Shown: one piece after another, positions 13,883 to 22,542 of the stretch
Position numbering within the stretch: position 1 is the stretch's first letter
Layout of the letters: each line of letters begins with the position of its first letter
NCBI GenBank assembly: GCA_050247075.1
Contig: JBFWUW010000011.1
Location: 60,203 to 124,202 of the forward strand
From: JBFWUW01 sp050247075
GTDB taxonomy: Bacteria > Planctomycetota > Planctomycetia > Pirellulales > JBFWUW01
Direction of reading: 5' to 3'
DNA length: 64,000 nt
The notes under the pieces: generated by a model
What the model was told of the DNA's origin: nothing
The model's input: only the letters and a program-made list of their open reading frames with translations
Database searches by the model: none
Program-made: the position numbers and the translations under genes

Positions 13883-15349
13883 TCATTTTGCTTTGCCGGT
13901 GTCCGTCACTTTCGGCGTCGTCTGAAAACCGAACTGTTCGCCCAGCCAGATCACCGCCTTATCGAAGACATCTTGGCTGGGCTTGGCATACCGCCCTTCG
14001 GTCATCGTGTCGGGAGCTTGGCCCAAGAAGAATTGCGAGTATCGTCCATACGAATCATGTTCTTCCAGTTTACTCGGCCCCGTTTTTCGCAGAAAGACAA
14101 GTGGTCGGACGACAACGCCTCGCTTCTTCATTTTTACCGCCATCCGTCCCCATGCGCTGTCGATGTTATCGACGATGGACACCTTTTGGGTCTCAGGATT
14201 CAGGGTGCTTCGATGAAGCACCCCGCCGTCTTGATTGAGCAGCAGATGCGTCCGGTCACTGGAGCGATGTTTGTCGAGCAAGGTCCGGGTTTCATCCCAG
14301 AGCATCCACGAGACGATTGGGACGTTTTGACCTTTGCCCGATGTCGTCTGTTTTCCGGTCTTGGTTCGTCGTCTCGTAATCCGCCGCCCGTCATATTCTG
14401 AAGGCTTCAACTCTGAAATGTCGGTTGGCAGCATTCCGCAATTCAGCATCAAGAGTGCGTAGAGGCGGGTGCGCTCACTGGCATTATCCCAGATAACCTG
14501 CAACTCGTCGCTGGAAAACGGCGTGATCTCCTTCAGCGCAACCTCGATATGCAACATCGGGTCATCGAGGTTTTTGGGGAGTTCACAAAGATCGTTGCGC
14601 CACAGCCAGCGGACAACAGCCTTCGCTTGGCTAAACAAGCTTGCGCCGTACTGTTCGGTAATGGCCCCAGTTCCGATCAAAGTCAGCAAATGCGAATTGA
14701 AGCCGCTTACGATCCGAGGGCTGATTTCCTGATGCCCATTGGTCGTCAGCCAATTGCGAAAAAACTGCGTTCGTTCTTGGTATCCTTTGAAGGTGGTGGC
14801 GTTGATTTGTCCAGCAATACTCCGAGACATCTGCTTTGTGACAAACTCGCCGATATGCCCATCGAGAGTGTTGTTCTTCGGCTCGGCATTCGTCCAACGG
14901 TGAAACGTCCGCAGGCTGTCGAGTCGATCCATCCACTCCATCACATCGGACATGCTCATTACCGACCGATGAATCGGGTCGCCCAAAATCCCCGTTTCCT
15001 TAATCGGTCGAGGTTTGGGCTTGGCGAACTCAGCTTGCAGCTTCTTGAGTTCATCCAACAGCCGGTTTCGGATTGGATCAGGGTCTTGCTCTGCCGCCAA
15101 CCAAGCGAGCATGTCTTGTCGCAGTTGAATCGCAGTTCGATAGTCCTTCTGGTGCGGCTTCTCCGCTTCGAGCTTGAGGTCGATTTTGGCCCGCCAAGTT
15201 TTGAACGCCTCGACGGCTCGCTTGTATCCTGCCCGGTCGGACTTTCCCTCGATCTCTGAATACCAGAAGATTTCGCCCCGATACTTCTTTCGCCACCGTC
15301 CCCCGGCCTTCCGCTTCGCATCTGCAACCCAAGTAAATTCTGTCTTCAT
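13883..15349 (-). CDS. int: Tyrosine recombinase/integrase, divergent planctomycete type
   Basis: 488 residues from ATG 15349 (AAGGTG upstream); the longer frame to 15439 is rejected. Residues 1-330 hold the arm- and core-binding regions, the rest the catalytic domain. The usual Arg I motif (TGLRxGE) is replaced by NCGMLPTDISEL, followed by GRRITRRRTKTG. The His-x-x-Arg box reads VFLRKTG, the LGH box reads FLGQAP, and the Tyr is in GRYAKPS. I recall related proteins with these changes from planctomycetes. It lies next to the broken tRNA-Arg gene and is therefore the likely integrase of the element. Confidence 0.85.
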   Translation of the reverse strand: MKTEFTWVADAKRKAGGRWRKKYRGEIFWYSEIEGKSDRAGYKRAVEAFKTWRAKIDLKLEAEKPHQKDYRTAIQLRQDMLAWLAAEQDPDPIRNRLLDELKKLQAEFAKPKPRPIKETGILGDPIHRSVMSMSDVMEWMDRLDSLRTFHRWTNAEPKNNTLDGHIGEFVTKQMSRSIAGQINATTFKGYQERTQFFRNWLTTNGHQEISPRIVSGFNSHLLTLIGTGAITEQYGASLFSQAKAVVRWLWRNDLCELPKNLDDPMLHIEVALKEITPFSSDELQVIWDNASERTRLYALLMLNCGMLPTDISELKPSEYDGRRITRRRTKTGKQTTSGKGQNVPIVSWMLWDETRTLLDKHRSSDRTHLLLNQDGGVLHRSTLNPETQKVSIVDNIDSAWGRMAVKMKKRGVVVRPLVFLRKTGPSKLEEHDSYGRYSQFFLGQAPDTMTEGRYAKPSQDVFDKAVIWLGEQFGFQTTPKVTDTGKAK

Positions 15350-15443
15350 GGGACACCTTGGCGGCTGAGGCCGCTCTATTGGATACCCTCTGTGGATACC
15401 TTTCTGAGCAATTTTGACGAAAAAAGGTATCCACAGCAATGAA

Positions 15444-15469
15444 GAAACCCCTGAAAAACAAGGGTTTTT
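15444..15469. terminator. Hairpin at the element end
   Basis: AAACCCCTG-AAAAA-CAAGGGTTTTT can form a nine-base stem with one G-T pair and a T run on the plus strand. It sits between the integrase start and the tRNA remnant and could stop transcription crossing the junction. Confidence 0.4.
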
Positions 15470-15480
15470 GAGTCGAGAGA

Positions 15481-15524
15481 GCAGTTTAGGAAAGCGCTGC
15501 TCTATCCAACTGAGCTACGAGAGC
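15481..15524 (-). pseudogene. 5' half of tRNA-Arg(CCT), element attachment site
   Basis: On the minus strand the sequence gives an acceptor 5' strand GCTCTCG, TA, a D-arm GCTC-AGTTGGATA-GAGC, then GCGCT-TTCCTAA-ACTGC with anticodon CCT at 15490-15488. The 3' side of the anticodon stem does not pair properly (GCGCT would need AGCGC). No variable loop, T-arm (TTCGA) or acceptor 3' strand follows. The integrase gene begins about 130 bases further on. The simplest reading is integration at the anticodon loop, with the 3' half of the tRNA at the other end of the element, outside the window. Confidence 0.75.
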
Positions 15525-15636
15525 GGATATACGCCAATTTTATCGGATAGCTGTCTGATCTTCAAACGACTGCCAGCGGTGCCTGGTGTTTGAAGTAAGG
15601 GCGAATTATCGCCGTCGGAAATGGCTCCCCTATGAA

Positions 15637-15692
15637 TCGGCGATGGAATCGCCTCCTACAAAGTCAGGCTTGGCGATGGAATCGTCTCCTGC
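15637..15692. repeat. Dispersed palindromic repeat (REP-like), two units
   Basis: A full 24-base unit (15637-15660; core GGCGATGGAATCGCC) is followed by a degenerate copy in the same direction (15671-15692). It is the first copy of this family to the right of the mobile element. Confidence 0.7.
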
Positions 15693-15694
15693 GT

Positions 15695-16612
15695 TCAGGC
15701 CACGCGGGGCAGCATTTCTATTTCCAGCCGCACCAGCCGGTCGATGATGTCGCGCGGCGTTTGCGGTCGGCGCAGCGGTTGCTTGGCGATCATCCGCTGC
15801 ACGAAGCGGTCGAGCTCCAGCGGCAGGTGCGGCACCCGGTTGCGCATGGAACGTGGCAAGTCCTCGCGCTGCTGGCGGATGAGTTCGCCCAGGTCGCGCG
15901 CCGCGAAGGGGGGCTGGCCGGTCAGCATTTCAAACAGGGTGATTCCCAGGCTGTAAATGTCGCTGCGGATGTCTCCCGTGGCGGTTGAAACCGCCAATTC
16001 CGGTGCCAGGTACTCGGCCGTGCCGGCTACGGCCCGTTCCATGCTGGAGCCTTCGGTTTCGTCGGCGCGGCGGGCAAAGCCCAGGTCGAGCAGGGTGACG
16101 TGCCCCTCCGGCGAGACGTGCAAATTGGCCGGCTTGACATCGCCATGCGTCCAACCGGCGCTGGCCAAGGCGTCGAGCGCCTCAGCCGCTTGCCGCGCGT
16201 ACCACAGGGCCAGCGTCGGGCTGGGACGCCAACCCGCCGCTAGCAGATCGGCCAGGTTGATGCCTTCCAGCCAGGGCATCACCAGATAATACGGCGGACC
16301 CGCCAGGTGCGCGGAGAGTATCGGACAAAGCCTGGCATGTGAAACGCTGGCCGCGGCCGCCCGGCGAATGGTTTCCACCGCGGCGGGGGAGTCTTCCCAA
16401 TGCCGTTCCAACAACTTTAGGGCGTATATGCCAGGCCGCTCGTCGCCGCCGTCGATCGGGCGGGCCAGGTAGACTTTGGTCAGCGAGCCGCGTCCCACGG
16501 CGCGCAGCAGCCGCCACGGCCCGCAGCGTCCCGTTTCGGGTGCGCGCTGGTCACTATGGGGGGGCGGAGATTCCGCGCCCGTCGTTGGCGGTTGAGTGGG
16601 TCTATGGGGCAT
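15695..16612 (-). CDS. Serine/threonine protein kinase (Hanks type)
   Basis: Small cytoplasmic kinase of about 305 residues without transmembrane or sensor domain. Visible: glycine loop GRGSLTKVYLA, catalytic Lys in YALKLL, catalytic loop HGDVKPAN (Gly replaces the usual Arg of HRD), magnesium motif DLG in place of DFG, activation-segment end YLAPE, and DIRSDIYSLG. The first 30 residues are proline-rich. ATG 16612 is chosen; a GTG at 16624 is also in frame. HGD in place of HRD suggests regulation that does not depend on activation-loop phosphorylation. Stands alone; substrate unknown. Confidence 0.92.
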   Translation of the reverse strand: MPHRPTQPPTTGAESPPPHSDQRAPETGRCGPWRLLRAVGRGSLTKVYLARPIDGGDERPGIYALKLLERHWEDSPAAVETIRRAAAASVSHARLCPILSAHLAGPPYYLVMPWLEGINLADLLAAGWRPSPTLALWYARQAAEALDALASAGWTHGDVKPANLHVSPEGHVTLLDLGFARRADETEGSSMERAVAGTAEYLAPELAVSTATGDIRSDIYSLGITLFEMLTGQPPFAARDLGELIRQQREDLPRSMRNRVPHLPLELDRFVQRMIAKQPLRRPQTPRDIIDRLVRLEIEMLPRVA

Positions 16613-16715
16613 TGCGAGGCGCACGCGGGAAATGCGCGAAGTGAAAGGTGTATCTCTCTCATCGACCAGACTGGCCGCGATGGTTGAGAAACCTTGAGAA
16701 CGGCGCGGCCCCGCC

Positions 16716-16743
16716 TTGCGTGCCCGCCGACAGCCGTTATACT
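16716..16743 (+). promoter_or_regulatory. Sigma-70-type promoter for rpmB
   Basis: TTGCGT (16716-16721) and TATACT (16738-16743) are separated by 16 bases, giving a leader of roughly 140 bases before rpmB. The leader contains short potential stems (CCAGACCAGTCATCTGG, GACGGTAAATCGTC). Confidence 0.55.
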
Positions 16744-16892
16744 CTTACGCTTTACCAGTTTACAGAGCTTTGTGCGGTGCCAGACCAGTCATCTGGACGG
16801 TAAATCGTCCGGCGGTCGGTTTGGCTGCTGGCTGGCTTGGAACAGCCGCACGAACACCATTCGATACTTCTTTATGGTTGCGGGAGCGTGAC

Positions 16893-17201
16893 ATGTCTCA
16901 AATTTGCGATGTTTGCGGCAAAAAGCCATCGGTGGGCAATTCGGTCACTCTCCGCGGCAAAGCGAAGTACTTGGGGGGCGTCGGTACCAAAGTCACCGGC
17001 ATCACCAAACGCCGTTTCAAGCCTAACCTGCAAAGCGTGCGGGTGACGGTCGGCCGCAACACCAACAAGCGGATGAAGGTCTGCACGCAATGCTTGCGTA
17101 GCGGTGCCGTGCTGAAGGCCGTGCGGGCCGCTCCGTTCCGCCTGCCAAAGGCCGAAGGGGCCAAGGCCGCCAAGGCTAAAACGGCCAAAGCCGGCAAGTA
17201 G
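16893..17201 (+). CDS. rpmB: 50S ribosomal protein L28
   Basis: 102 residues from ATG 16893 with GGGAG upstream. It begins MSQICDVCGKKPSVGNSV and contains the L28 core TKRRFKPNLQSVRV. It has a zinc-ribbon pair CDVC and CTQC, so it is the C+ form of L28. An alanine/lysine-rich C-terminal tail (AKAAKAKTAKAGK) extends beyond the usual length and probably contacts rRNA. gatC follows 54 bases downstream in the same direction. Confidence 0.97.
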   Translation: MSQICDVCGKKPSVGNSVTLRGKAKYLGGVGTKVTGITKRRFKPNLQSVRVTVGRNTNKRMKVCTQCLRSGAVLKAVRAAPFRLPKAEGAKAAKAKTAKAGK

Positions 17202-17255
17202 TCCGCGTCGGCCGCTTTCGCATTCTTCTGAAACACTTTGACAGGCTAAGAACCC

Positions 17256-17546
17256 ATGAGCCTGACACGCAAAGATGTCGAAAAGGTTTCACTGCTGGGC
17301 CGCTTGCGGCTGAGCGAGGCGGAGCTTGACACCATGACCACGCAGCTTGGCCAGATCGTGGGCTACATGGAAATGCTCAACGAATTGGACACCACCGGCA
17401 TCGAGCCGATGGCCCATGCCGTTGAGGTATCGAACATCTTCCGCCCGGACGAAGTCCGCCCCAGCCTGACTAGCCAAGAAGCGCTCTCCAACGCGCCGGC
17501 CCAGGACGAAGGTTTTTATCTGGTGCCGGCGGTGCTGGGGGAATAG
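17256..17546 (+). CDS. gatC: Asp-tRNA(Asn)/Glu-tRNA(Gln) amidotransferase subunit C
   Basis: 96 residues, MSLTRKDVEKVSLLGRLRL, with the family pattern TTQLGQIVGYMEMLNELDT and HAVEVSNIFRPDEV. GatC holds GatA and GatB together in the GatCAB complex that amidates misacylated tRNAs. gatA or gatB usually follow, but here the next gene is a convergent epimerase four bases away, so gatA/B must be elsewhere. Confidence 0.95.
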   Translation: MSLTRKDVEKVSLLGRLRLSEAELDTMTTQLGQIVGYMEMLNELDTTGIEPMAHAVEVSNIFRPDEVRPSLTSQEALSNAPAQDEGFYLVPAVLGE

Positions 17547-17550
17547 CCGG

Positions 17551-18399
17551 CTACTGTCGCTTGCCCCACTCGCGCTTCATGAACGCCAGGGCGTCTGCCG
17601 AGAGTTGCTCTTCGTCGCGGAACATGCGACGCCAGATTTTGGTGGCCGCCGCCAGGGCGGGCAGGGCCAGGCCAAATGCCTCGACCACCATCCAGCCGTC
17701 GTAGCCAACTTCCTTGAGCGTGTCGAATGTTTCATCCCAATGCACATGACCCTCGCCGGGCGTGCCGCGATCGTTCTCGGAAATGTGGACGTGGACCGTC
17801 TCTTTGGTGCAAGCCCGGATGGCCTCGGGGATTTTCTTTTCCTCGATATTGGCGTGGAAGGTGTCGTACATCATGCGGCAATGCGGGTGGTTCACCTCGC
17901 GGACAAAGCGGGCCGTATCGACCGCGTTGGTCAGCAGGTAGGTCTCGAAGCGGTTGAGGTATTCCATCGCCAGCATCACGCCGCACTTGCCGGCATGTTC
18001 GGCGACTTGCCGCATGCTATCCACGCCCCACTTCCACTCGTCGGGCGTTGGGCCCTGGCCAGAAAACACGCCCAAGGCCGAGTGATACGGCCCGCACAGG
18101 TGCGTGGCCCCTAGCGCCTGGCAGGCATCCAGCACGGCCTGTGTGCCGGCCACGCCCGCGGCGCGGACCTTGGCATCGGGGCTGATCGGGTTATCGTCCC
18201 CGCCTCGCACCGTAACCGCCGTGCGCTCCAGGCCGATATCGTCCAGCCGCTTGGCCATCGCCGAGTATTTCTTGGTGTCCGGGTCGAAGATGGGAATCTC
18301 CACTCCGTCGTAGCCCTGCTTCTTCAAACGCTCCAAGAGCGGGTAGTGATCCTCCGTGACCTTGTCGGTCCAGAGGAGAAGGTTCATGCCGTATTTCAT
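17551..18399 (-). CDS. Sugar 3-epimerase / sugar phosphate isomerase (xylose isomerase-like TIM barrel)
   Basis: 282 residues, intracellular, close to the D-tagatose/D-psicose 3-epimerase group. The probable metal ligands are visible in order: Glu in LAMEYLNRFE, Asp and His in MMYDTFHANIEE, His in VHVHISEND, and Glu in VVEAFGLALP. The N-terminus MKYGMNLLLWTD is typical. The substrate cannot be read from the sequence; inosose or other polyol oxidation products are alternatives. Monocistronic, convergent with gatC. Confidence 0.85.
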   Translation of the reverse strand: MKYGMNLLLWTDKVTEDHYPLLERLKKQGYDGVEIPIFDPDTKKYSAMAKRLDDIGLERTAVTVRGGDDNPISPDAKVRAAGVAGTQAVLDACQALGATHLCGPYHSALGVFSGQGPTPDEWKWGVDSMRQVAEHAGKCGVMLAMEYLNRFETYLLTNAVDTARFVREVNHPHCRMMYDTFHANIEEKKIPEAIRACTKETVHVHISENDRGTPGEGHVHWDETFDTLKEVGYDGWMVVEAFGLALPALAAATKIWRRMFRDEEQLSADALAFMKREWGKRQ

Positions 18400-18803
18400 G
18401 GGAAGGGGAGGTGAGAGGAGGTATGAGGTAGAAGGTATGAGGTATGAATGTGATTAGCTATCAGCCGTCAGCAATCAGCTTCATTCGGAGGGCTGAAAGC
18501 TGATGGCTGACAGCTAAGGATTCGGTACGAAATAACTTCCCCAATTGGCTCCCTCTCCCGGTACTCCGGGAGAGGGTTGGGGAGAGGGCGATATGGCGAA
18601 ATGGACGCCATCAGCCGGCCCTCACCCCGGCCCTCTCCCAAAGCGAGAGGGAGTTCGCATGAGGAAGTTATTTCATGTCGCATCCTAACGGCTCTTGGTT
18701 AGCCGCATCCCCCGAACACTGAACACTATTCGCCCCCCAGTTTGCCATTGCCGTAATCGTTCGGCAAGAACCGCGCCCCACCAATCTAGAAATAAACGTC
18801 CCG
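18400..18803. repeat. Intergenic region built of palindromic repeats
   Basis: No gene. It contains GGTATGAGGTA-type tandem words (18410-18446), an inverted pair of AGCTATCAGCC-like arms (18457-18482 with 18491-18516), a perfect hairpin CCCTCTCCCGG/CCGGGAGAGGG (18551-18576) and a 21-base word rich in CCCTC at 18619-18639. The exact reverse complement of that word recurs at 49233-49253. The last 100 bases before 18803 show nothing. Confidence 0.65.
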
Positions 18804-19361
18804 CTAACCTTGCACGCGAAGGGCGTCCAGCCATTTATGGGCGGATTCGATGAAGGATTGGCCGAGAGCGTTAGGGGCGGCGGCCCGCATGATCAATCCG
18901 ATCATCAACGGGCGATTGAGCGCGTCGCTGCGGCCAGCCAGGGCGCACCAGGGTGAACCCTTGCCGCGGTCGCCAGGAAGGGGCGCTTCGGAAAAAAACG
19001 CGTGCGCAAAGCCGCGCGGGCTGAGCTGTGCCGGCCAACGATAGAAGCGCGTGCCGTGGCCGACAAAAATATTGCTTAGCCCAGGAGCGAGGGAATCGAG
19101 CAGGACGTTGAGTTCGTCGGCGTCGGGCAACTCGGATCGGCCCACCGGCGCTACCACGACCGCCGCTAGTCGTACGCCGATGTGGTAGCACTCCAGGCCT
19201 GGCCCGCGCGGCGGGCCGGCATCGCCCAGCTCCGCCACGTTAAGCCGCAACGGCGGGCCCGGGCTGGGGGGAGGCGGGCGGTTCTTTAACAGGCGCAATA
19301 CCACGAACATCACCAGCCCCGCGCCGGCCACCGCCACGAAAAGGGGCCAAGGATACTGCAT
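18804..19361 (-). CDS. Membrane-anchored hypothetical protein (185 aa)
   Basis: ATG at 19361 overlaps the TAA of the ABC permease gene (TAATG), which fixes the start and indicates coupling. Residues 6-27 form one transmembrane segment (WPLFVAVAGAGLVMFVVLRLL), followed by a proline-rich linker and a soluble domain with HIGVRLAAVVVAPVG and GHGTRFYRWPAQLS. No family recognised. Genes with unrelated function are rarely coupled this way, so it may assist the transporter or simply share its transcript. Confidence 0.75.
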   Translation of the reverse strand: MQYPWPLFVAVAGAGLVMFVVLRLLKNRPPPPSPGPPLRLNVAELGDAGPPRGPGLECYHIGVRLAAVVVAPVGRSELPDADELNVLLDSLAPGLSNIFVGHGTRFYRWPAQLSPRGFAHAFFSEAPLPGDRGKGSPWCALAGRSDALNRPLMIGLIMRAAAPNALGQSFIESAHKWLDALRVQG

Positions 19362-20470
19362 TACGACCTCCGCCTGGCCAACAATCCGTTGACAACCAAT
19401 GCAGCCAGCAATACAACGCCCGTCAGCAACTGCCGGGCCAAATCGTCGATCCAATTGATCTGCGCCAGTCCAATCTTGAGGACCGTAAACGTAACCACGC
19501 CAATAATCGTGCGGCCGATTCCACCTTCTCCGCCAAACAGGCTGGTCCCGCCCAAAACCACGCAGGCCACGGCGCTCAGCAGCAAGTCGCTGTTTTGGTC
19601 GAGGCTGACGCTGTTCAGTCGCCCGGCATTGAGCAATCCGCCTAGCCCGGCGGTCAGCCCGCAAATGGCCAGGCAGGCTACGACGATCAATCCCGTCCGC
19701 ACGCCCGACAGCCGGGCGGCCTCGCGGTTTCCACCGGTCATATAGACATAGCGGCCGAACCGCGTGTGTTGCAAGACGACATGGCCAACCAGGGCCACAA
19801 CCGCCGCCACCACGGCGCCAAAGGGGAGCCAGACATCGTCGCCCCGCTTAAACCCGCTGTTCCCCAAGCTGCGCAATACCTCTGGCATGTTGAAGGTCTC
19901 GCTGCGCGACAAATACCGAGCCGCCCCGTCCGAGATATACATCATGGCCAGCGTGATGATAAAGCTGGGCATTCTGGCCCAAACCGTAAGCGTGCCCGAC
20001 AGCAACCCCAGCAAGATGCTGGTCAACAGCGAAATGGCGATGATCGCCAAGATAGTCGGGGAGAATCGCGACGGCGCTGCCGCCGCCGGCGCAGGGGGAA
20101 GTGCCTCTCCCGGTGGCTTGCCGCCCTTGGCCATCTGCGCGGCAGCGGCCTTGGAGGCCAGTTCTTGTGAAGTGACGTATTTGTCGTACGACCAGCCGCA
20201 CAACACGGCGGTCCACAAGGCGATCATTCCCACGGCCAGGTCGATCTCGCCGCACAGCAGCACAAACGTCAACCCGACCGAGACGACCATCAACACCGCC
20301 GCCTGGTCCAAAAGATTCTTGGCTGTACTCGGTCGCAGGAATTTTCCGCCGGTGAAGATGGTCATCAACACCAGTATCACCAGCAGGCTGGCCAACGGAG
20401 CCAGGTCCTTGGGTTCAAAGCGGCGGTGGCGCGGCACCAGTGGCAAAGCGGTTTCAGCGGAAGGACTCAT
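19361..20470 (-). CDS. Sugar ABC transporter permease (RbsC/XylH family)
   Basis: 369 residues with about ten transmembrane segments. Family motifs: VLLCGEIDLAVGMIAL, the conserved GGNREAARLSGVRTG loop and VLGGTSLFGGEGGIGRT. Between the second and third helices is an extra loop of some 40 residues rich in Ala and Pro (SKAAAAQMAKGGKPPGEAL). No ATP-binding protein or solute-binding protein gene lies next to it, so its partners are encoded elsewhere or upstream of a broken operon. Divergent from the secreted protein gene at 20682. Confidence 0.9.
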   Translation of the reverse strand: MSPSAETALPLVPRHRRFEPKDLAPLASLLVILVLMTIFTGGKFLRPSTAKNLLDQAAVLMVVSVGLTFVLLCGEIDLAVGMIALWTAVLCGWSYDKYVTSQELASKAAAAQMAKGGKPPGEALPPAPAAAAPSRFSPTILAIIAISLLTSILLGLLSGTLTVWARMPSFIITLAMMYISDGAARYLSRSETFNMPEVLRSLGNSGFKRGDDVWLPFGAVVAAVVALVGHVVLQHTRFGRYVYMTGGNREAARLSGVRTGLIVVACLAICGLTAGLGGLLNAGRLNSVSLDQNSDLLLSAVACVVLGGTSLFGGEGGIGRTIIGVVTFTVLKIGLAQINWIDDLARQLLTGVVLLAALVVNGLLARRRS

Positions 20471-20681
20471 GCAAGGAAAATTCGTGGGCTAGCGAGTGAA
20501 CAGAAGCAAGGACATCAACCGCAGTCGACCGCCATCTTGTGTCCGCGCGTCGAACGATGCAAGCGGTTGGCGGCGGCCTGGCGGGCGTCGGCGAGTTTCC
20601 TTGGCCCCAGCGGGCAACTACAATCGGCTTGGCCTGCCCTCCCGTGAAACCAAAGTCCCACCTGCCTGGAGGATTCCCATC

Positions 20682-22505
20682 ATGCTGTCCCGATGCGCTC
20701 GCCGACTGGGAATATGCTTGCTGTGCGGCCTGTTGCCCTTTTGCCATGCGGCCCCGCCCGTGGCGGCGGCCGAGACCGCCGTCGCGATCGACACGCCCAT
20801 GCCGCCGCCGGAGTGGGCGCTGCTGCAACGCGAGGTTTTGCGGGCGCACGAGAAAGCCTGCCAGGAATTTTTTGCCCGTTATTTTGACGAGCGGGGCTAT
20901 CTGCTGTGCGTCGAGCGGTGGGGGGGCGACGATGGCCCGGATGACGCCATCGAGAACGTCAACTACTGGCCGCTGCTGCACTCGCTGGGCTGTTCGAACG
21001 ATATCCGCCGCATGTACCGGCTGGCTTGGGAGGGGCATTTGCGGCAATACACGGTGGCCCGCACTACACAGGTCCCCTTCGCCCGCGAGGGCATGTACTA
21101 CAAGGAATTCCCGGTGATGATGGACTGGTTCCACAATGCCGAGGGGGCCACGGTTTTCAACGTGATGGGGCTTTCCGATCCCGACGACCTGCTGCTGCAA
21201 CAGCGGGCGCGGCGTTTTGCCGGGTTCTATATGAACGAGGATCCCGGCGCACCCAACTACGACCCGCAACACAAGATTATCCGCGGCATGTTCAATGGCA
21301 GCCGAGGTCCCCTGTTGCGAAAAGCAACCGGGTTGGACTGGGCGGGAGATCCGATCGAGGTCGAGGGACGTTTTGCCTTGCGGCATGGCGAGGAAAGCTA
21401 CCGCGACATGCTGGCCCATTTTCAGGATTACAACGATGTGCTAGGCGACCACCCGCAAAACATGAGCGCAACGACGTTGGCCACCAATGCCTTCATGCTG
21501 GACCAAGAGACCAAGTATCGCGACTGGGTGTTGGAGTATGTTGATGCCTGGCGGGAGCGGATGGAGCAGAACGGCGGGATCATTCCGACCAATATCGGAC
21601 GCGATGGCACCATTGGCGGCGACGCCGGCGGCAACTGGTGGGGTGGCGTTTATGGCTGGGGGTTCTCGGTGGTCGATCCGGCGACCAAACAGATCAACCA
21701 TCGCAATACCCACTACCGCGGGCTGGCGGGCTTTGGCAACGCCTTGCTGCTCTCGGGCGATCAAAAGTACGTGGCGGCCTGGCGCAAGCAGATCGAGCAG
21801 GTCAACGCCCAAGGCCGTTTAATCGACGGCCAGAGACAATACCCCAAGATGCATGGCGAGCAAGGCTGGTACGCTTTTTCGCCAGCGCCCTATTCCGAGG
21901 GCGCGTTGGAAGTCTGGTACTGGTCGATGGATGCCAACGACCGAAAATGGGTGCCGGGCAACCTTTGGCTGGAATACCTGGATGGCCATCGCCCCGATTA
22001 CCCGGCGCAGGCCTTGCGCGGCGACCTGGAGACGATCCGCCGGCGCGTGGCGGCCATGCGGGCCGATACCACCACGCCCGACACGCGGCTCTCGGACGAT
22101 CCCAATTCGCTCAACCCGGCCACGGTGCAAAATCTGTTGCAACTAATGACCGGCGGCCTGTTTTTACGAAATCAGGGGAACGTGCAGCATAGCCGCGTGC
22201 GGTATTTCGACCCGGTTGCCCGCCGAGCTGGCATTCCGCCCGACGTGGCGGCGCTGGTAGAGCAAATGACGGATGAAACCACGCTGCTCACGCTGGTCAA
22301 CGTCAGCCAGACGGAACCGCGCGAACTTATCGTGCAAACCGGCAGCTACGGAGAACACCACTGCACCAGCGTAGCGCAGGGAGAAAAGGCCCAAGCCGTG
22401 AACAATTCGCACTTCACCGTAAAACTAGCACCGGGTACCGGCGCAAAGCTGCAACTGCATCATCGCCGCTATGCCAACGCCCCCACCCTGGCACATCCCT
22501 GGTAG
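20682..22505 (+). CDS. Large secreted protein, (alpha/alpha) barrel-like (607 aa)
   Basis: ATG at 20682 with GGAGG nine bases upstream is chosen over the frame start at 20496, because residues 1-33 then form a good signal peptide (LGICLLCGLLPFCHAAPPVAAAE). The mature part is rich in Trp and Tyr and contains ENVNYWPLLHSLG, GGNWWGGVYGWGFS and HYRGLAGFGNALLL, a pattern of repeated helix pairs as in six-hairpin glycosidases. No catalytic residue can be assigned. It may act on polysaccharide in the periplasm or outside. Monocistronic. Confidence 0.75.
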   Translation: MLSRCARRLGICLLCGLLPFCHAAPPVAAAETAVAIDTPMPPPEWALLQREVLRAHEKACQEFFARYFDERGYLLCVERWGGDDGPDDAIENVNYWPLLHSLGCSNDIRRMYRLAWEGHLRQYTVARTTQVPFAREGMYYKEFPVMMDWFHNAEGATVFNVMGLSDPDDLLLQQRARRFAGFYMNEDPGAPNYDPQHKIIRGMFNGSRGPLLRKATGLDWAGDPIEVEGRFALRHGEESYRDMLAHFQDYNDVLGDHPQNMSATTLATNAFMLDQETKYRDWVLEYVDAWRERMEQNGGIIPTNIGRDGTIGGDAGGNWWGGVYGWGFSVVDPATKQINHRNTHYRGLAGFGNALLLSGDQKYVAAWRKQIEQVNAQGRLIDGQRQYPKMHGEQGWYAFSPAPYSEGALEVWYWSMDANDRKWVPGNLWLEYLDGHRPDYPAQALRGDLETIRRRVAAMRADTTTPDTRLSDDPNSLNPATVQNLLQLMTGGLFLRNQGNVQHSRVRYFDPVARRAGIPPDVAALVEQMTDETTLLTLVNVSQTEPRELIVQTGSYGEHHCTSVAQGEKAQAVNNSHFTVKLAPGTGAKLQLHHRRYANAPTLAHPW

Positions 22506-22542
22506 CCAGCCAACCAATCGAAAATCAAAAATCAAAAATGTC

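Noticed and set aside
15444..15524. Complete tRNA at the junction
   Set aside because: Acceptor 5' strand, D-arm and anticodon loop are present, but the anticodon stem mispairs and no T-arm or 3' acceptor strand follows.
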